Notes under the pieces: generated by a model
Told to the model about the DNA's origin: nothing
The model's input: the letters and a program-made list of their open reading frames with translations, nothing else
Databases searched by the model: none
Made by a program: the position numbers and the translations under genes
Shown here: in pieces, positions 18,901 through 30,629 of the stretch
How positions within the stretch are numbered: position 1 is the stretch's first letter
Layout: each line of letters opens with the position of its first letter
NCBI RefSeq assembly: GCF_963678975.1
Contig: NC_089278.1
Location: forward strand, 9,327,479 to 9,391,478
Direction: 5' to 3'
DNA length: 64,000 bases
Origin: Dysidea avara
Taxonomy: Eukaryota; Porifera; Demospongiae; Dictyoceratida; Dysideidae

Positions 18901-21900
18901 AGTTCTCACAGATGAAGTTGGAAAGTTCCTTACAAATGTCAATGTAGAAGCACAGAGGTGACTTGTTTTCCAATATTGCAAACTTAACTGCCACCTTAGA
19001 GCCAACAACCAACTGCAATACGAGTTGAAAATGATGAAAAGAGACAAAGAGAAAATTGAAGAAGACTTTACGTCATATTACAATCCTGACCCAGACCCTT
19101 CCAGTATGCTTTCTTTTATTTACAATTACATATTTTACTCAATGTGTTACCATTAGATCCATTTGCAGAGTGTGTTCCTCCCAATCTCAAACTCACTTAT
19201 AAGGCTGGCTATTTGTTTCACAAACAGTAAGTCACCCTATAGTGTAGTAGACAATAGTAGTCAGGCAGTGTCATCATTACAGTAAGAACACTGGAAAGTG
19301 GGACCGATATTATTTCTTGACACGAGAGGGTTCCCTCTACATGCAGATCAACCACAAGCGAGATCCTGTGCTGGTGATGCGGGCGAGAGGTTGTGGGGTG
19401 ACCCCTGTTAATATAGATGACAGGCGCTACACATTTGAAGTGACTCACTACAAGTTCAAACAGTAAGAAAAGATGGTGTAATTTGGTTTCTATATTGCTG
19501 TCCTTTTCTTGCCAATAGGCCATTGTTCTTTCAAGCAGAGAACGCTAACTTGCGAGATGAGGTTAGCTAACTTAATGACTAAACTTTTATTTGCTTTGAA
19601 AAAATTTGCTACTTTATTTAGTGGATAGCGACAATCCGAAATATTTCAGCATTTTCTGGTATTGAAGTGAGTGTTTCCTCTAATGGCTGTGTACATGTGT
19701 GATGTTATAACACGTGTACAGGTGCCTCCTGAACCTCCCATCTCTGCTCCAACTCGAGAGGAGATACAGTAAGTACTCTGTAGATTGTGGTAGATACTGC
19801 AGTATGCATTGGTGTGTACATCTTTTTCACCTGGTGCTTCTGGCTTGACCTTTCCATCTACCAAGCCTAAATGTTTCAAGGGAGAAAAATTTGCTGATTT
19901 TGCAAGTTTTGGGGGTTAGGCCAGGCAAAGTTGATTGATAGTTTCTCATCACCTTTCACCCTATAATTGATCACATGCACTAGCAATTTGATGTTAACTA
20001 GCCATTATTGACAGCTAAGAAAACATTTCTTCCTGCTTCAAGAAAGGTGATAAAACGTAAGCATAAGTCTTTTGATAATCATTGTAACCTGCTGTTCAGA
20101 GTTCAGAATAACAGGCTGTCATCTGTGATTTTCCGACCCAAAAGTCACAGTGACCGACCAAATTAAAAATGGTCTGACACTATTACATACCAAAATAAGC
20201 ATTTAAAATACACTGTGTATGTAAACTGTTACTATTATGTACCAGTGGCTGACCATGTTGCATGTTGGTCTGTCATTTTGACAGATCACGTAAGAGACAT
20301 TATGTTGAGCACTGCTGTTGATGTGATTTTGGTTCTCTTTTTTAACCGCCTGCCTGTATCAAAAATTGAGGAAGTGGCTGGTGAGAAACTAGCAATGTAC
20401 TTTGCTTGGCCTTAATTAATTTTTAGCTACATTGCTCAACCTCGAAAATATTCCCCCTCAGAATATTTAGGGGAAAAGCTCTGTGTGTGTCATGTGGTGT
20501 GCACACATACATGTTTATGCGTTATGTGTATACATGGAACATTTTGTGTTAGGAATGAACGTAACAGGATTAAGGAGTGGGTTGAGGAACAGACCAAGAA
20601 TAATGCACGGCCTCCATCACCAAAGAAGAAATCCAGCCAGCCGGGACCTGACCCTGACGTCTTGTCATCAGCCCTTTCCAAGTTGGCCAGCAAGCAAGAA
20701 CAAGCAGATAAACAACGCGATGCACTAAGATTGCGGAAAGACCTCAATGAGTGTCATGCTCAAAGGGACCACCTAGTCACACAGAAGAACACGTTGGAGA
20801 TAAAGATGGCTACACTGGAGCAGACTAAACAGCAACTACTTGAACAAGAACAATTTAACTATGTCCAGGGACTTGAGGAAGCATCAGATGAACAGAAAGA
20901 TAGGCTAGCTAAACAGCATACAGAGAAGGTGGCCCAGTTACAGGGTGGTTTTGAGAAGCAGGTAGCAGAAAACTCTGAGGAAGTCAAACAGGTCATACTA
21001 AAGATTACTACATTGGAATCAAAGATTCATGATCTGGCGAGTCAACTTGTGCAGCTATCTTCAGAGGATGGCCAAGAACCCTTTGATATTTCTTCTCCAG
21101 AGAGCTGCGTAGTTGGTAAATACATTATTGCATACTAACAATGGTGTAGTTACTTTGTGTCACAGGTATACAAATGCTGGACCCTAATTTCAGCCAACAA
21201 TTTACAGTAAGGTTTCTGGGTTCAACAGATGTCAAGGAACCTAGAGGTAGTTGTGTGTATTATTAGGTTGTTTGCTGTTAACTGTCACTGTTGCAGGCAA
21301 GGCCATGATCACAACTACCATCCGTAAAGTACTGGCAGCAAGAGCAATGCAGAACATTGTGAAAACACAAGATTCCACCATGACGGTGACAGAAAAGAAA
21401 CTACAGTGAGTGCCTTGAACATTCAGCTACTGTCATAATGTCATTGTTCCCATTAGGCTTCTTGACTCTAAAACTAGAAATCCAACTGTACAGGTATGTA
21501 ACAGTTTTTTAATATAATTTTTTAAAAACATTTATGTTCTACAGTTTTCTTGGAAGAACATACCTTTCTGGGGATTTCATCCTGACAATGAAAAGTCAGC
21601 AGAGTAGACAGTAATGTGTCCAATAGAGTAACACTTGCTATTGTTGTAGGTTGTTTGGTTTTACCACTGTCACCCAGCAGGGACGTGGCAACAAATATAC
21701 TTGCCATGTTTTTGAGGCAGAAAAATCTGGCAAAGCTGTAAGTGATAGCAGATTGAGCGGTGTGTAGTATATGTGATTTATAGGTACTATTAGCCTTTAG
21801 CGATGCTGTGCAGGCAGGATTTGTTCCAGTGAGTAATTTTAGGTTAATGTGGGGTTGAGTGTACTTGTGTTTCATGCATATAGAAACAACCATTATCTAG

Positions 21901-22540
21901 AAAGACTTCAACAGAAGAGGTACCCATGGATATTTTTGCCATGTGTACATTGTGTTTTGTGTCCCAGGTACCTACTACATTACCATCAAAGACTGGTCAA
22001 ACAATTGATACAATTTATGAGGACATTGAGTTTCCTATTCCGTCAGTTGTAATCAATCAACCATCACCAGCTGTTGTACACCCAGTAAATCATGACTACG
22101 ATGATGTTGAATATCCTTCTCAGCCACTAGCCAGTGATCACTCTACAACTAGTAAAGCAACACATTCTGACACACCAGCAGCAGCAGCAACAACAAGTAC
22201 AAATAGTGAACCGCTTTATGGGGTCATTCAGAAACGGTCACAACCACAGTCTTCCATAACTACTGAAGATGATGCTCCTCGCACCGACACAGAATCTCCA
22301 CAAGCTGGAAGTGCAGTTCATGGGTATAAAATAAAGAAAATGAGTGAAGTAGATGATTCAGATGAAGAGAAAACACCACCACGCACTGAAGAAATGAACG
22401 AACTGATAGAGGATGATGATAAAGAATCAGAAAGTGATAATTATGATGATGCTATTTATGAAGTAGTCAACGATAACCATGACGATGATGACATATATGA
22501 AGTAGTCAATGACAACCATGATGATGATATCATTATATGA
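15956..22540 (+). CDS. APPL1: APPL-type endosomal adaptor (BAR-PH-coiled coil-PTB) with tyrosine-rich acidic tail
   Basis: Rab5 effector/adaptor on early endosomes. Start MSSVDISKPSEVKINLYDAL at 15956. The BAR domain spans exons to about 19100, including KYSKVSKVRETERV, YAARKQFHQAALAYYVDLNSVEYMKQCVLLQ and FKMGHEVLTDE. DFTSYYNPDPDPSNPF (19065-19165) precedes the PH domain, with YKAGYLFHK, TGKWDRYYFLTREGSLYM and DDRRYTFEV (19190-19460) and EWIATIRNISAF. A long charged coiled coil (20680-21060) ends in DGQEPFDISSP, matching the FDIISP block of vertebrate APPL1. The PTB domain follows (FTVRFLGSTDVKEPRGK, TIRKVLAARAMQNIV, 21195-21350; then LFGFTTVTQQGRGNKYTCHVFEAE). The final exon (from 21968) encodes a ~190-residue acidic tail with five YxxI/V motifs. 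The PH-PTB coiled coil and the tail are unlike vertebrate APPL. Exon joins near 21480-21970 are the least certain. Confidence 0.88.
18181..18778. mobile_element. hAT-type non-autonomous element in an APPL intron
   Basis: Ends TAGAGGTGTACCGATAATC (18181-18199) and, inverted, CATATCGATATACCTCTA (18761-18778). Flanks are TGAATTTG (18173-18180) and AAAATTTG (18779-18786), an 8-bp duplication with two mismatches. TAGAGGTGTACCGAT ends and internal ACCGATATTG words are typical of hAT MITEs. Confidence 0.75.
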
Positions 22541-22561
22541 AGTGGTTGATGATAACCTATA
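22453..22561 (+). repeat. 39-bp coding repeat in the APPL tail, third copy out of frame
   Basis: Two tandem in-frame units each encode IYEVVNDNHDDDD-like sequence (22453-22491 and from 22492). A third unit (about 22531-22561) could encode LYEVVDDNL then stop, but lies in another frame. The gene's TGA (22538-22540) is created inside this unit's TATGAAG. Confidence 0.8.
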
Positions 22562-22604
22562 ATCTTATAATTGTAAATATGTGTGTTTCTAATTATTCAT
22601 GAAT

Positions 22605-23805
22605 TCATTTATTGAAGCAAGGTTTCTTGTAGGTGAAGTCAGGAAAATCCCTGTATGTCCGTTTCCTTGTCAGTCCAGTGTCACTTTTGCTTGAAATGTT
22701 TAGATCATAAAAGTTTTGTTGTGCTGTGTTCTCAGGCTGGGCACTATTAATATCAGGCACCATTGAACAAGTTGATAGTTCCAATTTTGAACAGTCTAGT
22801 TGTCCATTGTGGAAACTGAGCTCCAAGTCATCTGGGAACCATGAATCATCTACAGGGTGATTAGTTGCCTTATACACTGTTTACACAGAATGTATATCTG
22901 CTACTTAGGCCATACCAAAGTAATCAGTTTCAGTGACCTGGCAGGTCAAAAATCATTTAACTACAACTGACTGTTTTATTGGAGTTTATATGACTGCTCT
23001 ATTAGAGTGTCTCAATCTTTAGCAAAAGCTAAACACATTTAATTTTGAGTCTGCCAAAGCACTGACCCGCAGCATCCGTGAAATGTAAGATCAACTTATT
23101 ATGGCTTAATATCCAACTGCCATCTTTGCATTGGTGAATTGTACATTCATTCCAAGGGGTCAGAAACTCTTGAAATCTCGCACAGTTAGGATGAAATCTT
23201 ATTTACTTTTTCCATGTAGCTTTGGATACTAAACATCAAATAATCTGGATACTGCAAAGTTTGTTTTTTTTCCAAATCCTGGTCTGATATCTCTCATACA
23301 GGATTTTTCTGAGTTACAGACCCCTTGGTTCATTATTCTTACCAAATATGGAATGAAATGATGTGTTACTTGTTTCACATTTCTTTGTTGGTTTTGTTTC
23401 ACTGTCAGCCTCTTCTATTGACCAAAGAGATGTGCTGGGTGTAGTCTTAGCTCTATTCATCACCCATGGACATTGTTCATGTTGTTGATGATGCTTACCT
23501 GGCTGCTCTTCTGATGTTTGCTGGTCTAGGATTTTCAAAATTTTTCTTCATTTGCATTATTCTGCATGTAGTGTATGATATACTGTACTAGGAGACTTGT
23601 TAATATTTACCTAGACTGGTACAGTGAAGTTTGAGTCTTGGAGGGGTTTCTGTAGAATGGAATGCGTTGACTGTTTTCCCTCCTGTATTAAACTGAGGTA
23701 CAAGGATAATACATGTATTTACAGGAGTTACTTATTCTTTGGCTTGGAGTAAGTGAACAGAACGGTCTGAACTGCTTCGTCATTGCCGCTTTGCCCCTCA
23801 TTCAT
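22605..23805 (-). CDS. Unrecognised small protein, five exons, about 195 residues
   Basis: I do not recognise the family. A consistent model runs from ATG at 23803-23805. Exon 1 is MNEGQSGNDEAVQTVLFTY. Exon 2 (about 23612-23677) is RENSQRIPFYRNPSKTQ, and exon 3 (about 23491-23565) has QMKKNFENPRPANIRRAA. Exon 4 (about 23335-23453) has TTPSTSLWSIEEADSETK and CETSNTSFHSIFG. Exon 5 (22605-22874) has DDSWFPDDLELSFHNGQLDC and ends DFPDFTYKKPCFNK. Phases match at every GT-AG join, which argues that it is real. The protein is polar, Ser/Thr-rich and basic at both ends, probably largely disordered, with acidic-aromatic patches (DDSWFPDDLEL) like short binding motifs. No signal peptide or membrane segment is seen. 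It is head-to-head with PQBP1 and tail-to-tail with APPL (64 bp between stop codons). A 460-bp intron holds a copy of the CTATTAGAGT repeat. Confidence 0.6.
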
Positions 23806-23921
23806 TTTTCTACTTACCGCTAATGATTTTGATTGGCTAAATACCGGTTACTGTAACACGTAAATTTACTAGATAAAACGGTTAGACACTAATTTGTTTT
23901 TAAGGAGGTCCTGTTCATACT
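23806..23921. promoter_or_regulatory. Divergent promoter, unrecognised gene / PQBP1
   Basis: 116 bp between opposing start codons. Contains GATTGGC (inverted CCAAT, 23831-23837) and no clear TATA box. Confidence 0.55.
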
Positions 23922-25030
23922 ATGCCGCTGCCATCTGCGCTACAGGAGAGGTTGCTGAAAAGAGGAATTATATCTAGAGAAGGTATACTTGCGCTTGTGC
24001 AGTTTTAAATAATTTAATCCCACAATCAGTAATTATGTAATTATTATTTCAATATTTAGATGTAGAAGAAGACACGTCAGCCCCAACAGGGTGTCCTAAC
24101 AAGATCAATCCTTATCATGAGTGTACTGAGTATTGTTATGATAAGTACGGCGAGCCCAGAAAAGTACCTAACATACTTGTATGAGTATGTCATGTGGTAT
24201 TACAACTAAATATTTGTAGAAACCAAAAGTTGACCCTCATGAAGTTGTCAAAAACCTGAGCCTACCTCCTAATTGGAAAGTGGTTAATGATAGTAAAACG
24301 TATGAGAGAAGTAAATTATATTAATTGTGGCTACAATTATCTTACCAGAAATCATCCGTACTTTTGGCACATCAAAACCAGTGAAGTATCATGGTATCCT
24401 CCACCAGGCTGTATGTTGTGTACATGTCTAGTGTATGTAATAAGTGGTGTCACTACTAGCTGTGTACAGAGGTGATGATCTTCCTCCTCCATTACCAACT
24501 GTATGGGATGATGATCCTGTTGATCAGGTCAGAATTTCCCTTAACTCTTTCTGCAATGACTTAACATTTATACTGAGCTTCTTTACCTGTATTACATTGT
24601 TTAGGAGCCTGCTGAAGAAATTATAGAACAACCACCAAAACCTGTTAATATAAAATCAAAAGGTTAGTGGCATGTAGTGGTCACTCACTTTTAATTATAT
24701 ATTGTATTTATTAGGAAAACGGTCAAGTTTATCAGATGCTTTGGATCCTATGGACCCTAGTGCATACTCTGATGTGCCAAGGTAAATCAGTGGTTTAGCC
24801 ATTACCATACAGGGGCACATACACACCCCTGTATTTTATAATTTATGCCATTAATGAGTATTTGCCTTGCTAGAGGAACCTGGGCATCAGGTCTAGAAAC
24901 TGGTGTTGAGGCAAAGACTGGTGTTGATAGTACTGCTAATGGTCCTTTATTCCAAATGAGACCATACCCCAGTCCTGGGGCCATTTTGCAAATGAACAAA
25001 GAAGGCAAAAAGAAAGATGAAAAAAGATGA
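23922..25030 (+). CDS. PQBP1: Polyglutamine-binding protein 1 homologue
   Basis: Nuclear WW-domain protein that links the U5 snRNP to splicing and transcription. Start [16 protein letters not shown] matches the PQBP1 N-terminus (MPLPVALQTRLAKRGI). The exon at about 24060-24170 has [18 protein letters not shown]. The WW domain crosses an intron near 24300-24350: [19 protein letters not shown] followed by [13 protein letters not shown], with both Trp and the terminal Pro present. An acidic proline stretch ([15 protein letters not shown]) follows. The C-terminal block [16 protein letters not shown] plus [16 protein letters not shown] and [10 protein letters not shown] (24745-24990) is the conserved U5-15kD (DIM1/TXNL4A) binding tail and is the strongest evidence. 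The central Arg/Asp-rich repeat of vertebrate PQBP1 is absent, as in many invertebrates. Ends KKKDEKR. Its stop codon is 56 bp from that of SIN1. Confidence 0.95.
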
Positions 25031-25086
25031 ATATTGTTATTAAATATATACATGCACATACACTGTAAGAATTATAAAAAATGATT

Positions 25087-27783
25087 TTATTGACTGGTCA
25101 CACTGGATTTAGAGTTTCTCCTTGATTTATCTTCTTGCTCAAGGTATTCTCGCCTTACTGCACTGACCTGTGTTTCAAGTATGTGTTTGATCTTGCCAAT
25201 AATCTCCTCTGTTAAAGAATATGTAAGTTACTATTTTAAACAAAGTGCATGTGACATCTCACTTGCATCTTTAGGTGAGGCCTCGAATAAGGTACTTTTG
25301 AAAGTTCCATCTTTTGCCTTTCGTACCAGTCTGAATTGCACCTTGTGTCCTCGTTCATCCACTAATTCACAATCACAGATTTGCTCCATATTGTATGATG
25401 ACTATATTACACAGGGAGAAACTCAGTTAGATTCATACAATGAACTCGTACTCTTTTAGGATTGTGTTTTAAAAATTTGAGAGCTGACTTAGTACTGCCT
25501 CCCTCAGGGTTGACTTCAATCCACTTGCTAGAGATTGCTGTAACCAGTTGAACTTCCTTGAGTTCATGACACATGGACAAGACGGCTAACCTAACTGCAC
25601 TGGAACATTGCTTCTAACTTTGTGTACTTGAGTAACAGAAAATGACTGAACATCAACAACAAATGATATAAACAACAACAATATTAATAACAACAACCTT
25701 GAATTGATAACTAGTGAGTTCTGCTCTGACTGATGACTGAAATTTCCCATGTCTGGAAAATGGAGAAGGTGAGCCATCTACATCATCTGTTGATGAGGGT
25801 GATACTGGTGGTGATTTGCCTACAAACAAATGAAGACACTATTGTTGACCACACTTAATTGCTGCTGACCTGTGTGTATCCTAGTTAACAAAAACTCGTC
25901 ACTGTCTTGCACGTCCAGTGACTGGCTAAGATCAACTGGTATTCCAGGCAGGTCTTTCTTCTCCAGCTGAAAGTCTTGAGAAATAGCAAATGTTGCTAAA
26001 CAATCATTGAATGTGTGAATGTATACCTGTTAAGGGACCTTTGTGCAGTTGCCGTCTCTTGATTACTTTATCAAATATTTCTAGCATCTTCATCTTTGGG
26101 TCTTTCACAGCTATGGTCGAGAAGCCTCCTTGATCAAAATAACTAAAGGACATGTGATACAGTGTTAATGTTTCACTGGATATTGTTTACACTTACACTT
26201 TTACTGCCATCTGAGTGGGATGCTGTTTCGTTTTGTGTTCTGCTCCAGGTGATGGAGGCATGTTTTTCTGCAATAATACAGTTGACATAGCTTTGTGTAC
26301 TTTTCTGCTTTTCCAAAATTACCTCAACAATTCCCAGAGAGGTAAAACCAAATTTGCCTATTTTTTCTTCTGATCTTAATTCTACATGGAAAGTTTTGAA
26401 ATAATTTAAGTTGGTCATCACCATACCTGGGAGATCAGTGTCAATGTCTCCATCATCTTCAGCTATCCTAACAGTGTATCTTGCTATCTTTTTCTGTATG
26501 TTACAATGAGCAAGTTGACCTGTATGACATTATGGCTTACAAATTTTACTGGCTCCTTTCTCCCTTCATTGTATTTCCAGAAAGACAAGCCAATTAAATC
26601 TTGAACAGTAGCTGAGTCTGACGAGGCAACATGCAAATTATTACTGTACAACCTATGCAACACACAGACAAAGCAAAGCTTCTGGCAGCAGTGTGAAACA
26701 TGGCTATTGCCACCCACACAGGAGGGCTGTCCAGGTCTCACAGAAAGAAGCCATGAAACCCAAAGGTTTACAATTACATACAACTCCAACAGTTGACACC
26801 AGGCCACTCACACAACACACACAAATGTAAATTAGTGCCAACACCAACTCACTTAAAATGCAAACTTTGAGTGGTTCCATGTTTTCCTAGCGCCCAATTT
26901 AATACAATGCAATATTTAGCATATTAGCCACCACCTACCTCTCCTATTGCAAAGAATATGTTGAATTTACTAGTGGCCACAGCTCCTTGGTGACCCTGCA
27001 CACCCAACATGTCAACAATACACAAACAGTAGCAGCACTAACCTCTCCATTATGCCTACTATAAGAGTAATAAGGGTTGGTCCTCATTACCTCTTCTTGC
27101 TGAAGTAATAAAGTCAACGGTGAAGGTACCTTGTCTGGCTTCTTTATATCCTGTCTTTCAAACACTGACATGTCCACTACTTGGATCACCGTGGTAACAA
27201 GTGCAAGTGTGGTACTCATACTACCTTGAGATGTTGACAAATCCTTCCATGTAATTTTCTTGCATTTCTTTTCTCCAATGGTATCCAATCTTGTCAAACA
27301 CAGAAATTGTAGTAAAATATATATTGCAACCAACATACAAAACATCACAATAGGAATATCACAGAACCAATTACACCTGTTATCTCGCTGCACGTTGAAC
27401 GCTACGCCTCTTTCTCTTGGTCGGCCAGACAAGGTGGGGCTAGTACTGATATCTAGTGACTTTGCTGCAAATAGTGACACAGTGGAGTGTTGCCTGCAGG
27501 CATGATGATTACAAACTGTTGGGTATAACCAGCTAGGTGCATGTATAGCTCACAATTTTCGACTGAGCCTTGAAGCACGTTTGTGAAACGACTGCTCATT
27601 GTTAATTTCCTTCTCCAGGTCTTCTGTAATCATGACTAACTCTGAAATGCCTGTACATGGGCATTATTTGGAGGTGTAAACAAAGATGGATTCGTCATTC
27701 TGCAACTCGCCTGTATCGTCACTAGTAATAAATGAGTGTCGTAGGTGCGATAAGAGGATTTTGGGATCATCTAGAAACGCCAT
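25087..27783 (-). CDS. MAPKAP1: TORC2 subunit SIN1 (MAPKAP1)
   Basis: Core TORC2 component that recruits substrates such as Akt. The start at 27781-27783 gives MAFLDDPKILLSHLRHSF, then ITSDDTG, close to the human start MAFLDNPTIILAHIRQS. It joins ISELVMITEDLEKE through a GC-AG intron (27651-27710). Later exons have KKCKKITWKDL (near 27240-27270), TNPYYSYSRHNGE (near 27050-27090) and SDSATVQDLIGLSFWKYNEG of the CRIM domain (26560-26620). These are followed by IAEDDGDIDTDLPG and KIGKFGFTSLGIVE (26320-26470). The Ras-binding-like region has FDQGGFSTIAVKDPKMKML and KVIKRRQLHKGP (26040-26140). The PH domain is in the last exons, ending IIGKIKHILETQVSAVRREY (25130-25220). Stop at 25087-25089. All four SIN1 regions are in the usual order. 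The divergent partner is MTMR14, 104 bp away. Confidence 0.92.
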
Positions 27784-27887
27784 AAAGTGTTCGTTGTTGT
27801 CACGTAACCGTAAAAAACCGAGTAGAAAACTAGACAATCTGTTCCAAACTTAAGCGTGTAAAAAAAATGATTATAGAAAAGTAGGGG
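27784..27887. promoter_or_regulatory. Divergent promoter, SIN1 / MTMR14
   Basis: 104 bp between opposing start codons. It begins with GTTGTCACGTAACCGT, which contains CACGT and TTACGTGAC (inverted) E-box/CRE-like words. The function is inferred. Confidence 0.55.
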
Positions 27888-30629
27888 ATGGCCGCGTCAG
27901 AGGGCACGAGTGGGGATAACGAAAGCTCTAGCTTTGTTTCAGGGGAATGTCTATATGAACTATTTGAGCATTGTTTTAAAACTCCCTACAAGGCGAACAA
28001 CGCAGACCGTAAGGTATATGGGGGACAACTGAAGACATTGTGCACAATGTAGTGATACGTTATTAACGGTTTAGGTGGATATTATTCAAAAGAGGTGTCT
28101 CCACTTGCTTGGCAAAGACTACCAAGTTAAGGAAATTTCAAACAAGAATGGAGCCATCAGCAATTACTATCCAGTAGAAATTTATGTACCTCTAGCCCAA
28201 ATTTCTGACAAAGATTTGTAAGTCATTATTTATACAGTATCCACTGTAAAGTGTGTGTTACCACGGCTGCAGTGAATTCACCTTTCTGGCTGAGGCAAAC
28301 TTTGACAAGCTGCGGGATTTAATGATATCTTGCCGGCTGGCAAGATGTCGTCAGAGATTTGCTGTTCCGGTTATGTGCTTTGATAATAAGGTATTATATC
28401 CACAAATGGTAACCTTTCTTTGCAAGAGTTTTGTTTGCATGCTCACTACAAATATGTTGTTAATACTGTCGTTTTGTTGTAGTACATTTGTAGGTCAGCC
28501 ACATTAGCATCAGCAGCTGAAATTATAGGCAGAAGTGGAATGGAATGGATAGGTTGGCAAGTTTTAGTTTTACTGTTTTGCTCATCCCTTGTTTGTTAAG
28601 GTCTCTTCTCCACGGAAGAACCCCAATCTCGTCCAGAAGACAAGTTAGTTCCTGTTGACTGTTTTATTTATATGTATATCATGTTGTACAACAGTGGTAA
28701 TGGTGATATACTGACTACTCAAAGATCCCAGGATATTAAGCTACTCAAATACCTGAGAGTATCCCTAATATGTGATTTGATGGTGGAAAACAAGATGATA
28801 AAATTTGGTGTCCCGTAAGTACCTACCCGTATGGTGAACAAGAGTTGGACACGTTATATCTAACTGTGTGTAATATTAGAGTAACTTCATCTGAGAAAGT
28901 GGACAAAGGTCATCGCTACCACAATGACTTCAACTTGGTATCCATGCCTTTTCCAGGTGTGCACATAATGTGCTCAAGGCACCATTACTCTATGGCTACT
29001 GCTGTAGGTTGTGAATTTTTCAAAGAATACCGAGAGAACGAGCATCTAGCACAAGGCCTTCGATACAATTGGTCACAGGTATGCAATTGTGTTTTTCTCC
29101 TTTTTGAATGCTTTAAATTTCTTTTTGTTAGCCAATGGTTGATGCAGATTTTAACATACCCCCTGCTCTATGCTACTGTGATCTCAACATCACATGGGAG
29201 AACTACCAGGTAAACCACACATTGCTGTTCAACTGTGTTACCTGTTTGACATCTCCATTAGAGTTGGGATTTGGTAAAGCTAACACAGAACTACATGAAA
29301 TTTCTAGTACAAAGTGTTGCATTAGGTATCTCTGCATGTGTGTACATACATGCATGTTTGTAGTGCGTATGTGGTGTTCACATGTATTGCAACTTCTTGT
29401 ATCTATAGGAGAGGGTGGTATGTTGATTCACTGTGTGTCTGGCTGGGATCGTACACCACTCTTTGTTTCATTGCTCCGCCTATCCCTTTGGGCTGTAAGT
29501 TACTATACAATCTCCAACAGTACTAATGCATGTGTGCAGGATGGTAAAATACACAAGTCATTGTGTGCAGCTGAGATTCTGTACTTCACCATAGCCTATG
29601 ACTGGCTATTGTTTGGGTGAGTTATAAACTGTAAATTTTTTGTGGGTATATTACAGCACTTTGTGTAGTCATCAGTTTCTTGAACGACTCAACAAGGGAG
29701 AAGCTGTGAGTTGTGATTATATTTCTATTGTGCCATAATGAAACTGATTTTTGTATCACAAAAGATATTTGCCTTTTGCTTTGACTTTTTACAATACATC
29801 ACATCGGATAGCTATTCAATTTGGTATGTATAACACAATGTCATTGATTTTTTTTAAATTACTTTCCTAAAATTTGCAGTAGTTTTGGTAAGAGGAATCA
29901 TTCAGGAATGTTATTTCAGACGGACTCTGATCTCAAACTTGATGGTGAGTTGTACCAGCCATATGGTTCTTGTAATTCATAACATATCTACAGAAGTGAC
30001 TGGTGATACCTCATCACGTATCCAGGAGTCTCCAACTGACAATGAAATGTATGTATTGTAGTACAGGAACCATTGTAGCTTGTTATGTACATTAACTGCT
30101 CTCTTACAGGTTGTATCTCGGTTCACCGTCCAAAGGACCATCCTACAAGAAGAGCTGCAGTTATCCTGTCTCCCAACCACTTAGTGTCAACTCACATCCT
30201 TCGGATGTATGTGATATTATTTAGTTACATATTCTATTTACTTGCTAATATTACAGCAAAACTATTCCACTTCGTATGGAAGGTGAGAGCTAAGAGTAGT
30301 AGAAACTTCCACTATATAGTTCTCTGTGTCTGTAGTTGGCAAGTTGTTCATAGTGAAGGAAGCTTAGGTGAATCTGATACCCACGCAAATCCATCAATGT
30401 TTTCGAAGTAAGTCATTCCGTACTTTTGTCTACCATTTTGTTGGCTTGCAGTGCAGACATGACAGCTAATCAAGAGAGTATTCGATGCAGCAGACTCAGA
30501 AATGTCAGATCAACATTCTGGAGGTTGTACGGTCAATTCTCGGATGAAACTAATCCAACGTCCTCCACAAGGAGTCTTACTGGATTTTTCAGTAAACTGG
30601 CCACTACTGTTGGAATGGGAAACAACTAA
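27888..30629 (+). CDS. MTMR14: Myotubularin-related phosphoinositide 3-phosphatase MTMR14 (Jumpy)
   Basis: Dephosphorylates PI3P and PI(3,5)P2 on endosomal and autophagic membranes. Start MAASEGTSGDNESSSF at 27888. Exons give CLHLLGKDYQVKEISNKNG and YYPVEIYVPL (28080-28190), then RLARCRQRFAVPVM (near 28330-28375) and SQDIKLLKYLRVSLICDL (28725-28790). RYHNDFNLVSMPFPGVH and GCEFFKEYREN follow (28915-29045), then LCYCDLNITWENYQ (29165-29207). The catalytic exon (29409-29499) has GGMLIHCVSGWDRTPLFVSL, carrying the Cx5R loop CVSGWDR (near 29431-29451). The next is DGKIHKSLCAAEILYFTIAYDWLLFG. The C-terminus includes HQFLERLNKGEA, FCFDFLQYITSD and SSTRSLTGFFSKLATTVG, and ends at 30627-30629. The CVSGWDRTPLF signature and the EILY/TIAYDW block distinguish MTMR14 from other myotubularins. 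The catalytic Cys and Arg are intact, so it should be active. Confidence 0.93.

Noticed and set aside
27631-27633. Start codon for SIN1 at the internal ATG (MITEDLEKE)
   Set aside because: An upstream exon encodes the conserved MAFLDDP...TSDDTG start and joins in frame through a GC-AG intron.
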